From positions 1-47,483 of the forward strand of contig NZ_QWKI01000102.1 of assembly GCF_009911645.1 (NCBI RefSeq): a stretch of 47,483 nucleotides of DNA. Direction: 5' to 3'. Under the pieces are notes generated by a model that saw only the letters and a program-made list of their open reading frames with translations, ran no database searches and had not been told where the DNA came from. A program made the translations under genes and the position numbers. This document shows, one piece after another, positions 40,420 through 47,483 of the stretch; position 1 is the first letter of the stretch; every line of letters starts with the position of its first letter. The DNA comes from Pseudoflavonifractor sp. 60. Its GTDB lineage: Bacteria; Bacillota; Clostridia; Oscillospirales; Oscillospiraceae.

Positions 40420-40909
40420 CCGGCGCTCCCCGCGTTATGCCCAGCTTGCCCAGGATGGCCTCCTCACGCGCCCGCATCTGGGCCTTCATGGGGCCCTCGT
40501 CCAGGTGGTCGTAGCCCAGCAGGTGGAGCACCGAGTGGACGGCCAGATAGCACACCTCCCGCTCCGGGCTGTGGCCGAACTCCTCCGCCTGGGCCCGGGC
40601 CCGCTCCAGGGAGATCATCATGTCACCCAGATACACCTTGTGGGTGTCGGGCTCCGCCCAGGCCGCCCGGGGCTTCTCCCCGGGGGACAGCTCAAACATG
40701 GGGAAGGACAGCACATCGGTGGGCCGGTCAACCCCCCGTGTCTCCAGGTTGGTCTGGTGAATGCCCTCATCGTTGGTGACGCATACCCCCACCATACAGG
40801 GGACGCCCACGTCCTCCGCCTCCAGGGCGGCCAGAACGGAGCGGGTGATCTGTGCCTCTACCACCAGAGGCGTCTCTACCTGGGCCTCCAGGCAGACTTC
40901 ATGGTCCAT
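40409..40909 (-). CDS. ybeY: Endoribonuclease YbeY (rRNA maturation)
   Basis: YbeY is a zinc-dependent RNase for 16S rRNA 3'-end maturation and 70S quality control. In the 166-residue protein the zinc motif AVHSVLHLLGYDH sits near residue 130, with the family stretch RPTDVLSFPMFE before it. The ATG at 40909 follows AAAAGGAG at 8 nt; longer frames lack a ribosome binding site. It leads the minus-strand group to recO. dgkA and cdd, often between ybeY and era, are replaced here by three envelope genes. Confidence 0.93.
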   Translation of the reverse strand: MDHEVCLEAQVETPLVVEAQITRSVLAALEAEDVGVPCMVGVCVTNDEGIHQTNLETRGVDRPTDVLSFPMFELSPGEKPRAAWAEPDTHKVYLGDMMISLERARAQAEEFGHSPEREVCYLAVHSVLHLLGYDHLDEGPMKAQMRAREEAILGKLGITRGAPDEV

Positions 40910-40939
40910 AGGCAGGTCTCCTTTTGTTGGGATAGCCCC

Positions 40940-40968
40940 ATTATACGAAAAATAATCCTCTACGTCAA
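40940..40968 (-). promoter_or_regulatory. Promoter of the ybeY-era-recO group
   Basis: TTGACG (40968-40963), 17 bp, TATAAT (40945-40940) on the minus strand. Confidence 0.8.
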
Positions 40969-41027
40969 ACATATTTTCCCCGTCCGGCGGAAAACTAGCC
41001 ATAATCTCCAAGACGGGAAGTGAACAC

Positions 41028-42041
41028 ATGACAACCAAAAAAATCGGGACCCAGACGGCGGCGCTGGCCAATCCCCCCTCCTTTGCCGGCTGGGCCAACG
41101 TGGCGGGCAAAAAGGAGGGGGAGGGTCCCCTGGCAGATACCTTTGACTATATTGATGGGGACGACACCTTTGGCGAATCTACCTGGGAGAAGTCGGAGAG
41201 CGCCATGCAGAAGCAGGCCCTGGGGCTGGCGCTGAACAAGGCGGGGCAGGCGGCCTCGTCGCTGGACTGGCTCTTTGCCGGGGACCTGCTGAACCAGTGT
41301 ATCAGCTCCTCCTTTGCCGCCCGGGGACAGGACATCCCCTTTTTCGGTCTGTATGGGGCCTGCTCCACCATGGGAGAGGGGCTGGCTCTGGCCTCTATGA
41401 CGCTGGATGGAGGCTTTGGGGAGTGGGCGGCGGTGACGGCCTCCTCCCACTTCTGCTCGGCGGAGCGGCAGTACCGCACCCCCCTGGAGTACGGCGGCCA
41501 GCGTACCCCCACCGCCCAGTGGACCGCCACGGCGGCTGGGGCGGCGGTGCTGGCGCGGGAGGGTCCAGGTCCCTATATCACCCACGTCACGGTAGGCAAA
41601 ATTGTGGACAAGGGGGTCACCGACACCAACAACATGGGGGCGGCTATGGCCCCGGCGGCCCATGCCACCATTACCGCCCACTTTGCCGACACGGGCCGCT
41701 CCCCCAACAGCTACGATCTGATCGTCACCGGCGACCTGGGGCTGCTGGGCAGTGAGCTGCTCCTTGAGCTGCTGCGCAAGGACGGCGTCAACCTGCACAA
41801 CCACGCCGACTGCGGGGTGATGCTCTTTGATATCCAGAACCAGGACGTCCACTGCGGCGGTTCCGGCTGCGGGTGCTGCGCTTCGGTGCTTACTGGGCAC
41901 ATTCTCAACAACATGAAGGCGGGCAAATGGAAAAATATCCTCTTCTGTCCCACCGGGGCCCTCCACTCTCCCACCTCCGCGTTCCAGGGGGAGAGCATCC
42001 CCGGGATCTGCCACGCCATTGCCATTTCCACATCAAAATAG
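41028..42041 (+). CDS. spoVAD: Stage V sporulation protein AD
   Basis: SpoVAD belongs to the spore SpoVA channel moving dipicolinic acid-calcium. The 337-residue thiolase-fold protein shows the family stretches ADTFDYI, TWEKSES, YGACSTMGEGLALA, NNMGAAMAPAAH and SGCGCCASVLTGH. GGGAAG lies about 7 nt upstream. spoVAE follows after 9 bp. The usual preceding spoVAC is not here; ybeY diverges directly upstream. Confidence 0.94.
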   Translation: MTTKKIGTQTAALANPPSFAGWANVAGKKEGEGPLADTFDYIDGDDTFGESTWEKSESAMQKQALGLALNKAGQAASSLDWLFAGDLLNQCISSSFAARGQDIPFFGLYGACSTMGEGLALASMTLDGGFGEWAAVTASSHFCSAERQYRTPLEYGGQRTPTAQWTATAAGAAVLAREGPGPYITHVTVGKIVDKGVTDTNNMGAAMAPAAHATITAHFADTGRSPNSYDLIVTGDLGLLGSELLLELLRKDGVNLHNHADCGVMLFDIQNQDVHCGGSGCGCCASVLTGHILNNMKAGKWKNILFCPTGALHSPTSAFQGESIPGICHAIAISTSK

Positions 42042-42050
42042 GGTGATTTT

Positions 42051-42407
42051 ATGGATTATTTAAAAGCCTTTCTCTGCGGCGGCGCTTTGTGCGTTATTGG
42101 ACAGATTCTCATTGACAAGACCCCTCTCACCCCGGCCAAGATTCTGGTCGCCTACGTCACCGCCGGGGTGATCCTCAGCGGCGTTGGAGTTTACCAGTAC
42201 CTGGTGGACTGGGGGGGCGCGGGGGCCACCGTCCCCCTCACTGGCTTCGGCCACCTGTTGGCCAAGGGAGTGAAAAAGGCGGTGGGCCAGGACGGGCTCA
42301 TCGGGGCCCTCACCGGCGGCTCTACCGCGGCGGCGGGGGGCATTACAGCCGCCATTTTCTTCGGGTTCCTGGTGGCCCTGATCTGTAAGCCCAAGCCCAA
42401 AACCTGA
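42051..42407 (+). CDS. spoVAE: Stage V sporulation protein AE
   Basis: A 118-residue membrane protein with hydrophobic segments throughout and the SpoVAE/SpoVAEb motifs FLCGGALCVIGQILIDKT, LTPAKILVAYVTAGVIL and GHLLAKGVKKAV. It is the membrane partner of SpoVAD. Probably expressed in the forespore under SigG, but I could not pick a convincing SigG promoter upstream of spoVAD. Confidence 0.92.
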   Translation: MDYLKAFLCGGALCVIGQILIDKTPLTPAKILVAYVTAGVILSGVGVYQYLVDWGGAGATVPLTGFGHLLAKGVKKAVGQDGLIGALTGGSTAAAGGITAAIFFGFLVALICKPKPKT

Positions 42408-42471
42408 ATCTGCCCGCAGAATGGACCGCGGGTCACAGCCGGGCAGCCCCCGGCGGATAGAATTGAGACGG

Positions 42472-42510
42472 ACAGGAGCGGCGCCGGAAGAGCGGTACCG
42501 CTCCTGTTTT
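42472..42510 (+). terminator. Terminator after spoVAE
   Basis: ACAGGAGCGG (42472-42481) pairs with CCGCTCCTGT (42498-42507), followed by T residues. Confidence 0.75.
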
Positions 42511-42533
42511 CCGCAGACAGGATATTTCTGCTC

Positions 42534-42562
42534 TTGCGGAGGCGGGAGATTCGTGCTAAGAT
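42534..42562 (+). promoter_or_regulatory. Ferritin promoter
   Basis: TTGCGG (42534-42539), 17 bp, TAAGAT (42557-42562). Confidence 0.55.
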
Positions 42563-42609
42563 AGACTGTGCCCGGTGACGGGAAATTACATAGATAGAGG
42601 TGCATTCCA

Positions 42610-43122
42610 ATGCTGGATAAAAAGGTCAGTGAACTGCTGAACGACCAGGTGAATAAGGAGCTCTACTCCGCATATCTTTACCTGGACTTCTCCATTTTCT
42701 ATGAGGATGTCGGGCTGGACGGCTTTGCCAACTGGTATAAGATCCAGGCCCAGGAGGAGCGGGACCACGCCCTGCTGATGATGCAGTACCTTCAGAACAA
42801 CGGGGAGAAGGTGGAGCTGAAGGCCATCGCTAAGCCCGACAAGGAGCTGAAGGACAGACTTCAGGTGCTGGAGCTGGGCCTGGAGCACGAGCGGTATGTC
42901 ACCGGCCTGATCCACGCCATCTATGACGCGGCGTACAATGTGCGGGACTTCCGATCCATGCAGTTTCTGGACTGGTTTGTCAAGGAGCAGGGCGAGGAGG
43001 AGAAGAACGCCGAGGACATGGTGAAGAAGATGAAGCTCTTCGGGGACGATGCCAAGAGCCTGTACATGCTCAACAGCGAAATGGCCGGCCGGACCTATTC
43101 CGCCCCCTCTCTGAGCCTGTAA
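42610..43122 (+). CDS. ftnA: Non-heme ferritin
   Basis: A 170-residue four-helix ferritin for iron storage. Ferroxidase-type ligands are visible in NKELYSAYLYLD (Glu), AQEERDHALLMM (ExxxH-type) and KEQGEEEKNAED. Length matches bacterial FtnA. It is monocistronic between a terminator and its own promoter on one side and a terminator at 43143-43179 on the other. Confidence 0.93.
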   Translation: MLDKKVSELLNDQVNKELYSAYLYLDFSIFYEDVGLDGFANWYKIQAQEERDHALLMMQYLQNNGEKVELKAIAKPDKELKDRLQVLELGLEHERYVTGLIHAIYDAAYNVRDFRSMQFLDWFVKEQGEEEKNAEDMVKKMKLFGDDAKSLYMLNSEMAGRTYSAPSLSL

Positions 43123-43142
43123 GCTGCACAAAAGATATTCAA

Positions 43143-43179
43143 AAAAGGGCAGATGCTGTCGAAAGGCGTCTGCCTTTTT
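43143..43179 (+). terminator. Ferritin terminator
   Basis: GGCAGATGC (43148-43156) pairs with GCGTCTGCC (43166-43174), flanked by A and T runs. Confidence 0.85.
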
Positions 43180-43218
43180 GCCGCTGGAAGAATTTAAGAA
43201 AACTTAAAAAAATATCCC

Positions 43219-43247
43219 TTGACTGCCGGGGAGCAAGTGAGTAAAGT
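43219..43247 (+). promoter_or_regulatory. Promoter of the LTA-synthase-like gene
   Basis: TTGACT (43219-43224), 17 bp, TAAAGT (43242-43247). Confidence 0.65.
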
Positions 43248-43286
43248 AAGGTAGGAAAAGGTACTTTGATTTGGAGGTCGATTCCA

Positions 43287-45404
43287 ATGGGTTATAAAGG
43301 AAAGCGGGGATATTCCCGGCGCAGGGGAGATGAGGCGCTGTTCCAGACCATGGGCCGGGTGGTGCTCTTCCCGGCGCTGCTGTTCTATCTGGAGCTGGTG
43401 CTTCATATCCATATGAAAAACTCCCTGGCCTATGTCCCGGTCTATCTGCTGTTCTCCCTGGCAGGGGGCCTGTTTCTGTCTGCGCTGGCACTGCCCTGGA
43501 GACGGGGTGTCAACAGCATTGCGGCCAAGGTGCTGGCGGTGCTGGTCAGCGTCATCTTCGGGGCCGAGCTGGTGGCCAAAACCATCCTCCAGTCCTACTA
43601 CGGCATCAGTGCCCTGAAAATGGCGGCGGGCAACAAGCTCACCGACTACTCCGAGGTGATTATCTCCACGGTCCTCCACTCCATCCCTATCCTGCTGGTG
43701 ATCCTGCTGCCCGCCATTTTGCTGTGTCTCCTGGGGGACCAGCTGCTGTGCTTTGACCGGCTGGACATCCGCTTTGCCGGGCTGGTGCTGGGGGGCTGCG
43801 TGGTGTTCCACATTGTGGGGCTGGGGGTCCTCCGCCTGCCCTGGAAGGGGGACCTGACCCCCGGGCGGCTCTATCATATGAACAGCAACGGAGACGACCA
43901 GGTGGAGCAGCTGGGGCTGGCCACCATGCTCCGGCTGGATGCCAAGCACATGATCTTCCCGCCGGCGAACAACCTGGACGCCGACTTCAGCGGCCTGGGC
44001 GCCCTCAACGGCGGCGAGGCCTCCTCCGGCGGCACGGGGGACGCCAGCTCCATCGGGGATGCCTCCCAGGCGGCGGACCCCCAGCCGGTGGTGGACACCT
44101 CCCCCAATGTGATGGATGTGGATCTGGCCGCCCTGGCCGAGAGTACCAGCAACAAGGATATCAAGTGGCTGGCGGAATACTTCAACAGCGTGACCCCAAC
44201 CCGAAAGAACGAGTATACCGGCATGTTTGAGGGCTACAACGTGATTCAGCTGGTGCTGGAGGGCTTCTCCGGCTACGCCATCGACCCAGAGCTCACCCCG
44301 ACCCTCTACAAGCTGACCCATGAGGGCTTTGTCTTCCACAACTACTACACCGCCCTCCACTTCACCAGCACCTCCAACGGCGAGTGCCAGACCCTGCTGG
44401 GGCTGTACCCCCGGAACGGCGGCACCGCCACCATGACCCGCACCGGCGAGAAGAAGACCAATGTCTACTTCTCTCTGGCGCAGCAGCTGCTGCGCCAGGG
44501 CTATCTGGTGACGGGCTACCACCCCAACGGGGATATGTACGGGCGCCTGGCCTCCCACACCAATCTGGGCTACGACTGGCACCAGTTCGGCGCGGGCTTC
44601 GAGGGCCTGGACGTCAACGACAGCGGCAAGCTGCTCTGGCCCCAGAAGGACACGGTGATGGTGGAGAAAAGCATTGACGACTATATCAACAGCGACAAGC
44701 CGTTCCACGTTTACTACCTGACCATCAGCGGACATATGCCCTACTCCGACAACCGGGCCGTGGCCCCCTACCGGGAGACAGTCCGGGCCCTGACTCAGTA
44801 CAGCGAGACCACCCAGAACTATATCGCCACTTGCATGGAGGTGGACCGGGCCCTGAAGCTGCTGCTGGATAAGCTGGAGGCGGCAGGCAAGCTGGATCAG
44901 ACCCTCATTGTGGCCACCGGCGACCACATTCCCTACTTCAATGTGGACACCCTGGAGGAGCTGGCGGGGAAGAAGTTCGGCAGCTCTGACGACCTGGAGC
45001 GTCTGCGGGAGGGCAGCATCGATTTCGACGTGTACAAAAACTCCCTCATTCTCTGGTCGGCCTCCATGGAGGAGCCGGTGGAGGTGGATAAGGTGTGCTG
45101 TCAGGTGGATATCCTGCCCACCGTGTCCAACCTGCTGGGGCTGGAGTACGACTCCCGAATGCTGGCAGGCAGCGATATCCTGTCGGACAGCGAAGGGCTG
45201 GTGGTGTTCACCTCCCGGTGCTGGAAGAGCGACCGGGGCTTCTACAACCGCTTCACCGGCGAGTTTAGCCCGGCGGAAGGGGTCGCCATGACCGCTGAGG
45301 AGCAGGACAGCTACGTCTCCGCCATGAAGAAGCTGGTGGGCTACAAGCTGGACTCCACATATCTCATTGTAGAGAACGATTTTTATGACGTGGTATTTGG
45401 ATGA
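43287..45404 (+). CDS. LTA-synthase-like membrane sulfatase (phosphoglycerol transferase family)
   Basis: A 705-residue protein with five N-terminal membrane segments (to about residue 190), a low-complexity Gly/Ser/Ala linker (about 230-270) and an extracytoplasmic alkaline-phosphatase-fold domain. The nucleophile region FTSTSNGECQTLLGLYP corresponds to the LtaS threonine site. GYHPNGDMYG, SGHMPYS and GDHIPYF are family positions. LtaS-type enzymes transfer glycerol phosphate to make lipoteichoic acid or decorate other glycolipids. The exact polymer is unknown. The ATG at 43287 follows GGAGG. Confidence 0.87.
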   Translation: MGYKGKRGYSRRRGDEALFQTMGRVVLFPALLFYLELVLHIHMKNSLAYVPVYLLFSLAGGLFLSALALPWRRGVNSIAAKVLAVLVSVIFGAELVAKTILQSYYGISALKMAAGNKLTDYSEVIISTVLHSIPILLVILLPAILLCLLGDQLLCFDRLDIRFAGLVLGGCVVFHIVGLGVLRLPWKGDLTPGRLYHMNSNGDDQVEQLGLATMLRLDAKHMIFPPANNLDADFSGLGALNGGEASSGGTGDASSIGDASQAADPQPVVDTSPNVMDVDLAALAESTSNKDIKWLAEYFNSVTPTRKNEYTGMFEGYNVIQLVLEGFSGYAIDPELTPTLYKLTHEGFVFHNYYTALHFTSTSNGECQTLLGLYPRNGGTATMTRTGEKKTNVYFSLAQQLLRQGYLVTGYHPNGDMYGRLASHTNLGYDWHQFGAGFEGLDVNDSGKLLWPQKDTVMVEKSIDDYINSDKPFHVYYLTISGHMPYSDNRAVAPYRETVRALTQYSETTQNYIATCMEVDRALKLLLDKLEAAGKLDQTLIVATGDHIPYFNVDTLEELAGKKFGSSDDLERLREGSIDFDVYKNSLILWSASMEEPVEVDKVCCQVDILPTVSNLLGLEYDSRMLAGSDILSDSEGLVVFTSRCWKSDRGFYNRFTGEFSPAEGVAMTAEEQDSYVSAMKKLVGYKLDSTYLIVENDFYDVVFG

Positions 45405-45437
45405 CACAGGACCGCGGCGGCCGCCAATTGAAAACAG

Positions 45438-45466
45438 TTGATTTTTTCTCCGGGCTGCAGTATAAT
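45438..45466 (+). promoter_or_regulatory. Promoter of the Bax-inhibitor-1 gene
   Basis: TTGATT (45438-45443), 17 bp, TATAAT (45461-45466). Confidence 0.8.
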
Positions 45467-45529
45467 AAAAATAATCCAAGCTGGGCAGGATATCATTAAA
45501 AACGGTTCAGCCTGAAAGGAGTGCTTTTT

Positions 45530-46252
45530 ATGAGTTTTGATCCCTATGAATTTGACCGCGGCTATGCCTCCAACCAAGGGGACACGCTAGGGCAGTACAC
45601 AGCCAAGACCTTCCTGTGGATGCTGCTGGGCCTGCTGGTCACCTTTGGGGTGGCATTGGGCTGCTGGGTCAGCAATTTGACCCTCTACCTGATTTACAGC
45701 GGTATGTTCCAGATCGTCCATCTGGGGGCGATGATCGCCACGCTGGTGCTGGCCTTTACCATGGGCCGCCGGATCGAGCGGATGCAGGTAGGGACGGCCA
45801 TCGCCATGTTTGTGGCCTTCTCCGCGCTGTTCGGACTGTCCATGTCCACCATCCTGCTGGCCTACGATGTGTCCAGTCTGGTGCTGAGCTTTGGGGCCAC
45901 CGGGCTGTACTTCGGTGCGCTGGCGGCCTACGGATTTCTCACCAAGCGGGACCTGTCCAACATTCGGACCATTTTGTTCTCCGGCACCATTTTCCTGATT
46001 GTCTTTGGCCTGCTTTCCATGTTTATCCCCGGTCTGAACGCCTTCGACCACGTGATCTGCCTGGTGGGAATTGCCATTTTCCTGGGCTGGACCGCCTACG
46101 ACACTCAGAAGATCCGGGCCTTCTACCACTACTACTCCGCTTCCCCCGAGATGCTGGCCAAGGCCTCCATCTTCTCCGCCCTCCAGCTTTATTTGGATTT
46201 TATCAACCTGTTCCTGTACCTGCTGCGCTTTCTGGGCAACCGGCGGCGCTGA
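45530..46252 (+). CDS. Bax inhibitor-1/YccA family membrane protein
   Basis: A 240-residue protein with seven hydrophobic segments and the family features TKTFLWMLLGL-like AKTFLWMLLGLLVTF, GLSMSTILLAYD and the C-terminal TAYDTQKIRAFYHYY acidic/basic motif. Members are membrane proteins linked to calcium leak and interaction with the FtsH protease. AAAGGAG lies 9 nt before the ATG. It is the last chromosomal gene before the conjugative element. Confidence 0.92.
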   Translation: MSFDPYEFDRGYASNQGDTLGQYTAKTFLWMLLGLLVTFGVALGCWVSNLTLYLIYSGMFQIVHLGAMIATLVLAFTMGRRIERMQVGTAIAMFVAFSALFGLSMSTILLAYDVSSLVLSFGATGLYFGALAAYGFLTKRDLSNIRTILFSGTIFLIVFGLLSMFIPGLNAFDHVICLVGIAIFLGWTAYDTQKIRAFYHYYSASPEMLAKASIFSALQLYLDFINLFLYLLRFLGNRRR

Positions 46253-46500
46253 GTCAGCCGCTTCAAAAAATGGCCGTCCTGTTTGCCGTGGTGTCATAAG
46301 AAAACATGAGAAAACCCAGTAAAATCAATGTTTTTTAAGGGCAGCGGAAAACGGGGCGGCGCAAACAAGTGAACAACAGCACAGAAAGCGGGCGATGTCG
46401 GCAAGACACCGCCCGTTTCTGCGCCCCGGCGAACGCCGCAGATTTTGAAAAAGTCTGCGGCGTTTTTTCATGTCCAGACACCGAAAGGAGCGGAGAACCA
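46253..46500 (+). mobile_element. Left end of an integrated conjugative element (boundary region)
   Basis: No gene. It holds two hairpins: CGGGCG-based at 46389-46415, and a strong terminator AACGCCGCAGA/TCTGCGGCGTT (46432-46442, 46454-46464) with a T run. The genes that follow are typical of Clostridial conjugative transposons, so the junction should lie within this stretch. I cannot place the att site without the other end. Confidence 0.5.
46432..46468 (+). terminator. Terminator or attenuator upstream of the HTH/DUF6017 gene
   Basis: An 11-bp stem with an 11-nt loop followed by TTTT, 33 bp before the start codon of the element's first gene. Confidence 0.8.
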
Positions 46501-47385
46501 TGCCAGTATTCCGCGTGGAGAGGAACAAAGGGTACACGGTGATGTCGAACCATCACCTGCGGAACAAAGACCTGACCCTGAAAGCCAAGGGCCTGCTGTC
46601 GCAAATGTTGTCACTCCCGGAAGATTGGGACTATACGTTAAAGGGCCTGGCCCTTATCAACCGGGAAAAGATCGACGCCATCCGGCAGGCTATCCGGGAA
46701 TTGGAGCAGGCGGGGTACATCGTCCGTTCGCGGGAGCGTGACGAACGGGGACGGCTGCGGGGCGCGGACTATGTGATCTATGAACAGCCGCAGACGCCGC
46801 CTGCATTGGATTTACCTACGTTGGAAAATCCAACATTGGATAATCCTACGCAGGAAAAACCTACGTTGGAAAATCCAACGCAATTAAATAAAGATATACA
46901 AAGTAAAGACCCAAGAATTACTGACCCATCAATTACCCATTCCATTCCCTCCCTTTCACCCCCTCCCGCTGGGGCTGTTGCGGCTTCGCCGCCGGAAAGG
47001 AAAGGAAGCGGCCACACAGAGCGCCGTTGAGATTTATCGGGACATCATCAAAGAGAATATCGAGTATGACCACCTCCTGCACCACTCCAAGATTGACCCG
47101 GAGGAATTGGACGGCATCGTGGAATTGCTGGTGGAAACCGTCTGCACGGCCCGTAAGACTATCCGTGTCGCTGGTGACGACTACCCCGCCGAGCTGGTAA
47201 AGGCCAAGCTGTTGAAGCTGAACAGCGGCCATATTGAATTTGTCATGGACTGTATGCGGGAGAACACTACGAAAATCCGCAACATCAAGAAATATCTGCT
47301 GGCGGTGCTGTTCAACGCTCCCAGCACAATGGGAAGTTACTATACCGCCCTTGTCGCCCACGATATGGCGGAGGGAAAAATCTAA
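46501..47385 (+). pseudogene. Helix-turn-helix/DUF6017 replication-type protein, frameshifted
   Basis: The first frame (46501-47030, 176 residues) has a winged-helix replication-initiator-like N-terminus (VERNKGYTVMSNHHLRNKDL, then LKAKGLLSQMLSLPEDWDYT) and an imperfect PTLEN repeat linker (about 108-130). It stops at TGA 47028-47030. The second frame (to 47385) continues with VEIYRDIIKENIEYDHLL and HIEFVMDCMRENTTKIRNIK, the DUF6017 domain that normally follows in the same protein. The join lies in a purine-rich stretch near 46993-47013. A single-base indel, or less likely programmed frameshifting, explains it. Confidence 0.8.
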
Positions 47386-47406
47386 TCTGACAAGGAGGCC
47401 CCGAAC

Positions 47407-47483
47407 ATGAAACAGGGCGCATTGATCTTCGACGAGCGGACAGACCGCTACGACATCCGCTTTGACCTGGCCGACTACTACGG
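47407..47483 (+). CDS. DUF5348-family protein of a conjugative element (partial)
   Basis: The first 25 codons, MKQGALIFDERTDRYDIRFD, continue to the window edge. This is the start of DUF5348 proteins, which follow the DUF6017 gene in many Clostridial conjugative elements. AAGGAGG lies 9 nt before the ATG. Confidence 0.75.
   Translation, partial: MKQGALIFDERTDRYDIRFDLADYY

Noticed and set aside
43194-45479. A 761-codon frame opposite the LTA-synthase-like gene
   Set aside because: His/Gln/Val-rich antisense shadow with no ribosome binding site; the sulfatase on the plus strand has clear motifs.

Overview
The window looks like a chromosomal piece of a GC-rich, spore-forming anaerobic Firmicute, most likely an Oscillospiraceae-type gut Clostridium (Flavonifractor/Lawsonibacter-like). 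This is inferred from spoVAD/spoVAE, a rubredoxin-fused flavin reductase, LexA, the ybeY–era–recO neighbourhood, yceD–rpmF, AGGAGG-type ribosome binding sites, TTGACA/TATAAT promoters and conjugative-element genes typical of that group. No sequence search could be run.

Layout. 1–8519 is a complete type I-C CRISPR-Cas locus. The array (1–472) runs off the left edge. Then, all on the minus strand, come cas2, cas1, cas4, cas7, cas8c (with an internally initiated cas11), cas5 and cas3. Between cas5 and cas3 lies a non-coding region with a plus-strand mini-transcript that has one repeat-like hairpin and one guide. The guide partly matches a TTC-flanked site just upstream of the cas5-operon promoter. 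I interpret it as a Cas-guided regulatory RNA (CreR/CreA-like), and it is the most interesting feature here. 8876–15178 holds a flavin reductase–rubredoxin, an RNA polymerase sigma factor with its membrane partner, and sbcCD, which is preceded by a structured leader or small RNA. 15714–16571 is an AT-rich DUF4230 gene, followed by another small structured RNA. 17018–22668 holds a Cof-type HAD phosphatase, a metallo-beta-lactamase/beta-CASP protein, a DUF975 membrane protein, a Nudix hydrolase, lexA and a short-chain dehydrogenase.

22821–29477 contains a PRK06851-type ATPase on the minus strand and a biotin operon on the plus strand: a BioW–BioF fusion, an S-component-like membrane protein, bioB, bioD and bioA, with a candidate BirA operator. 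29530–32454 is an accessory island: a WYL-regulator remnant, a divergent GIY-YIG gene and macro-domain gene around a perfect palindrome, a protein resembling only the C-terminal half of FtsZ, and a decayed iron alcohol dehydrogenase. 32620–40909 is housekeeping: a GMP synthase with a shrunken glutaminase domain, a pseudouridine synthase, yceD–rpmF, a DUF1266 protein, recO, a yqzL-like gene, era, three envelope proteins and ybeY. 41028–46252 holds spoVAD/spoVAE, ferritin, an LTA-synthase-like sulfatase and a Bax-inhibitor-1 protein. From about 46260 the left end of an integrated conjugative element begins (frameshifted HTH/DUF6017 gene, DUF5348 gene) and runs off the right edge.

Working together: the Cas genes form adaptation (Cas1-2-4), Cascade (Cas5-8-7-11) and Cas3 units, with Cas5 as the expected crRNA processor. 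The mini-RNA could couple cas transcription to free Cascade. The biotin operon makes biotin from pimelate. The macro/GIY-YIG/FtsZ-C genes look like a small co-regulated stress or defence module of unknown function.
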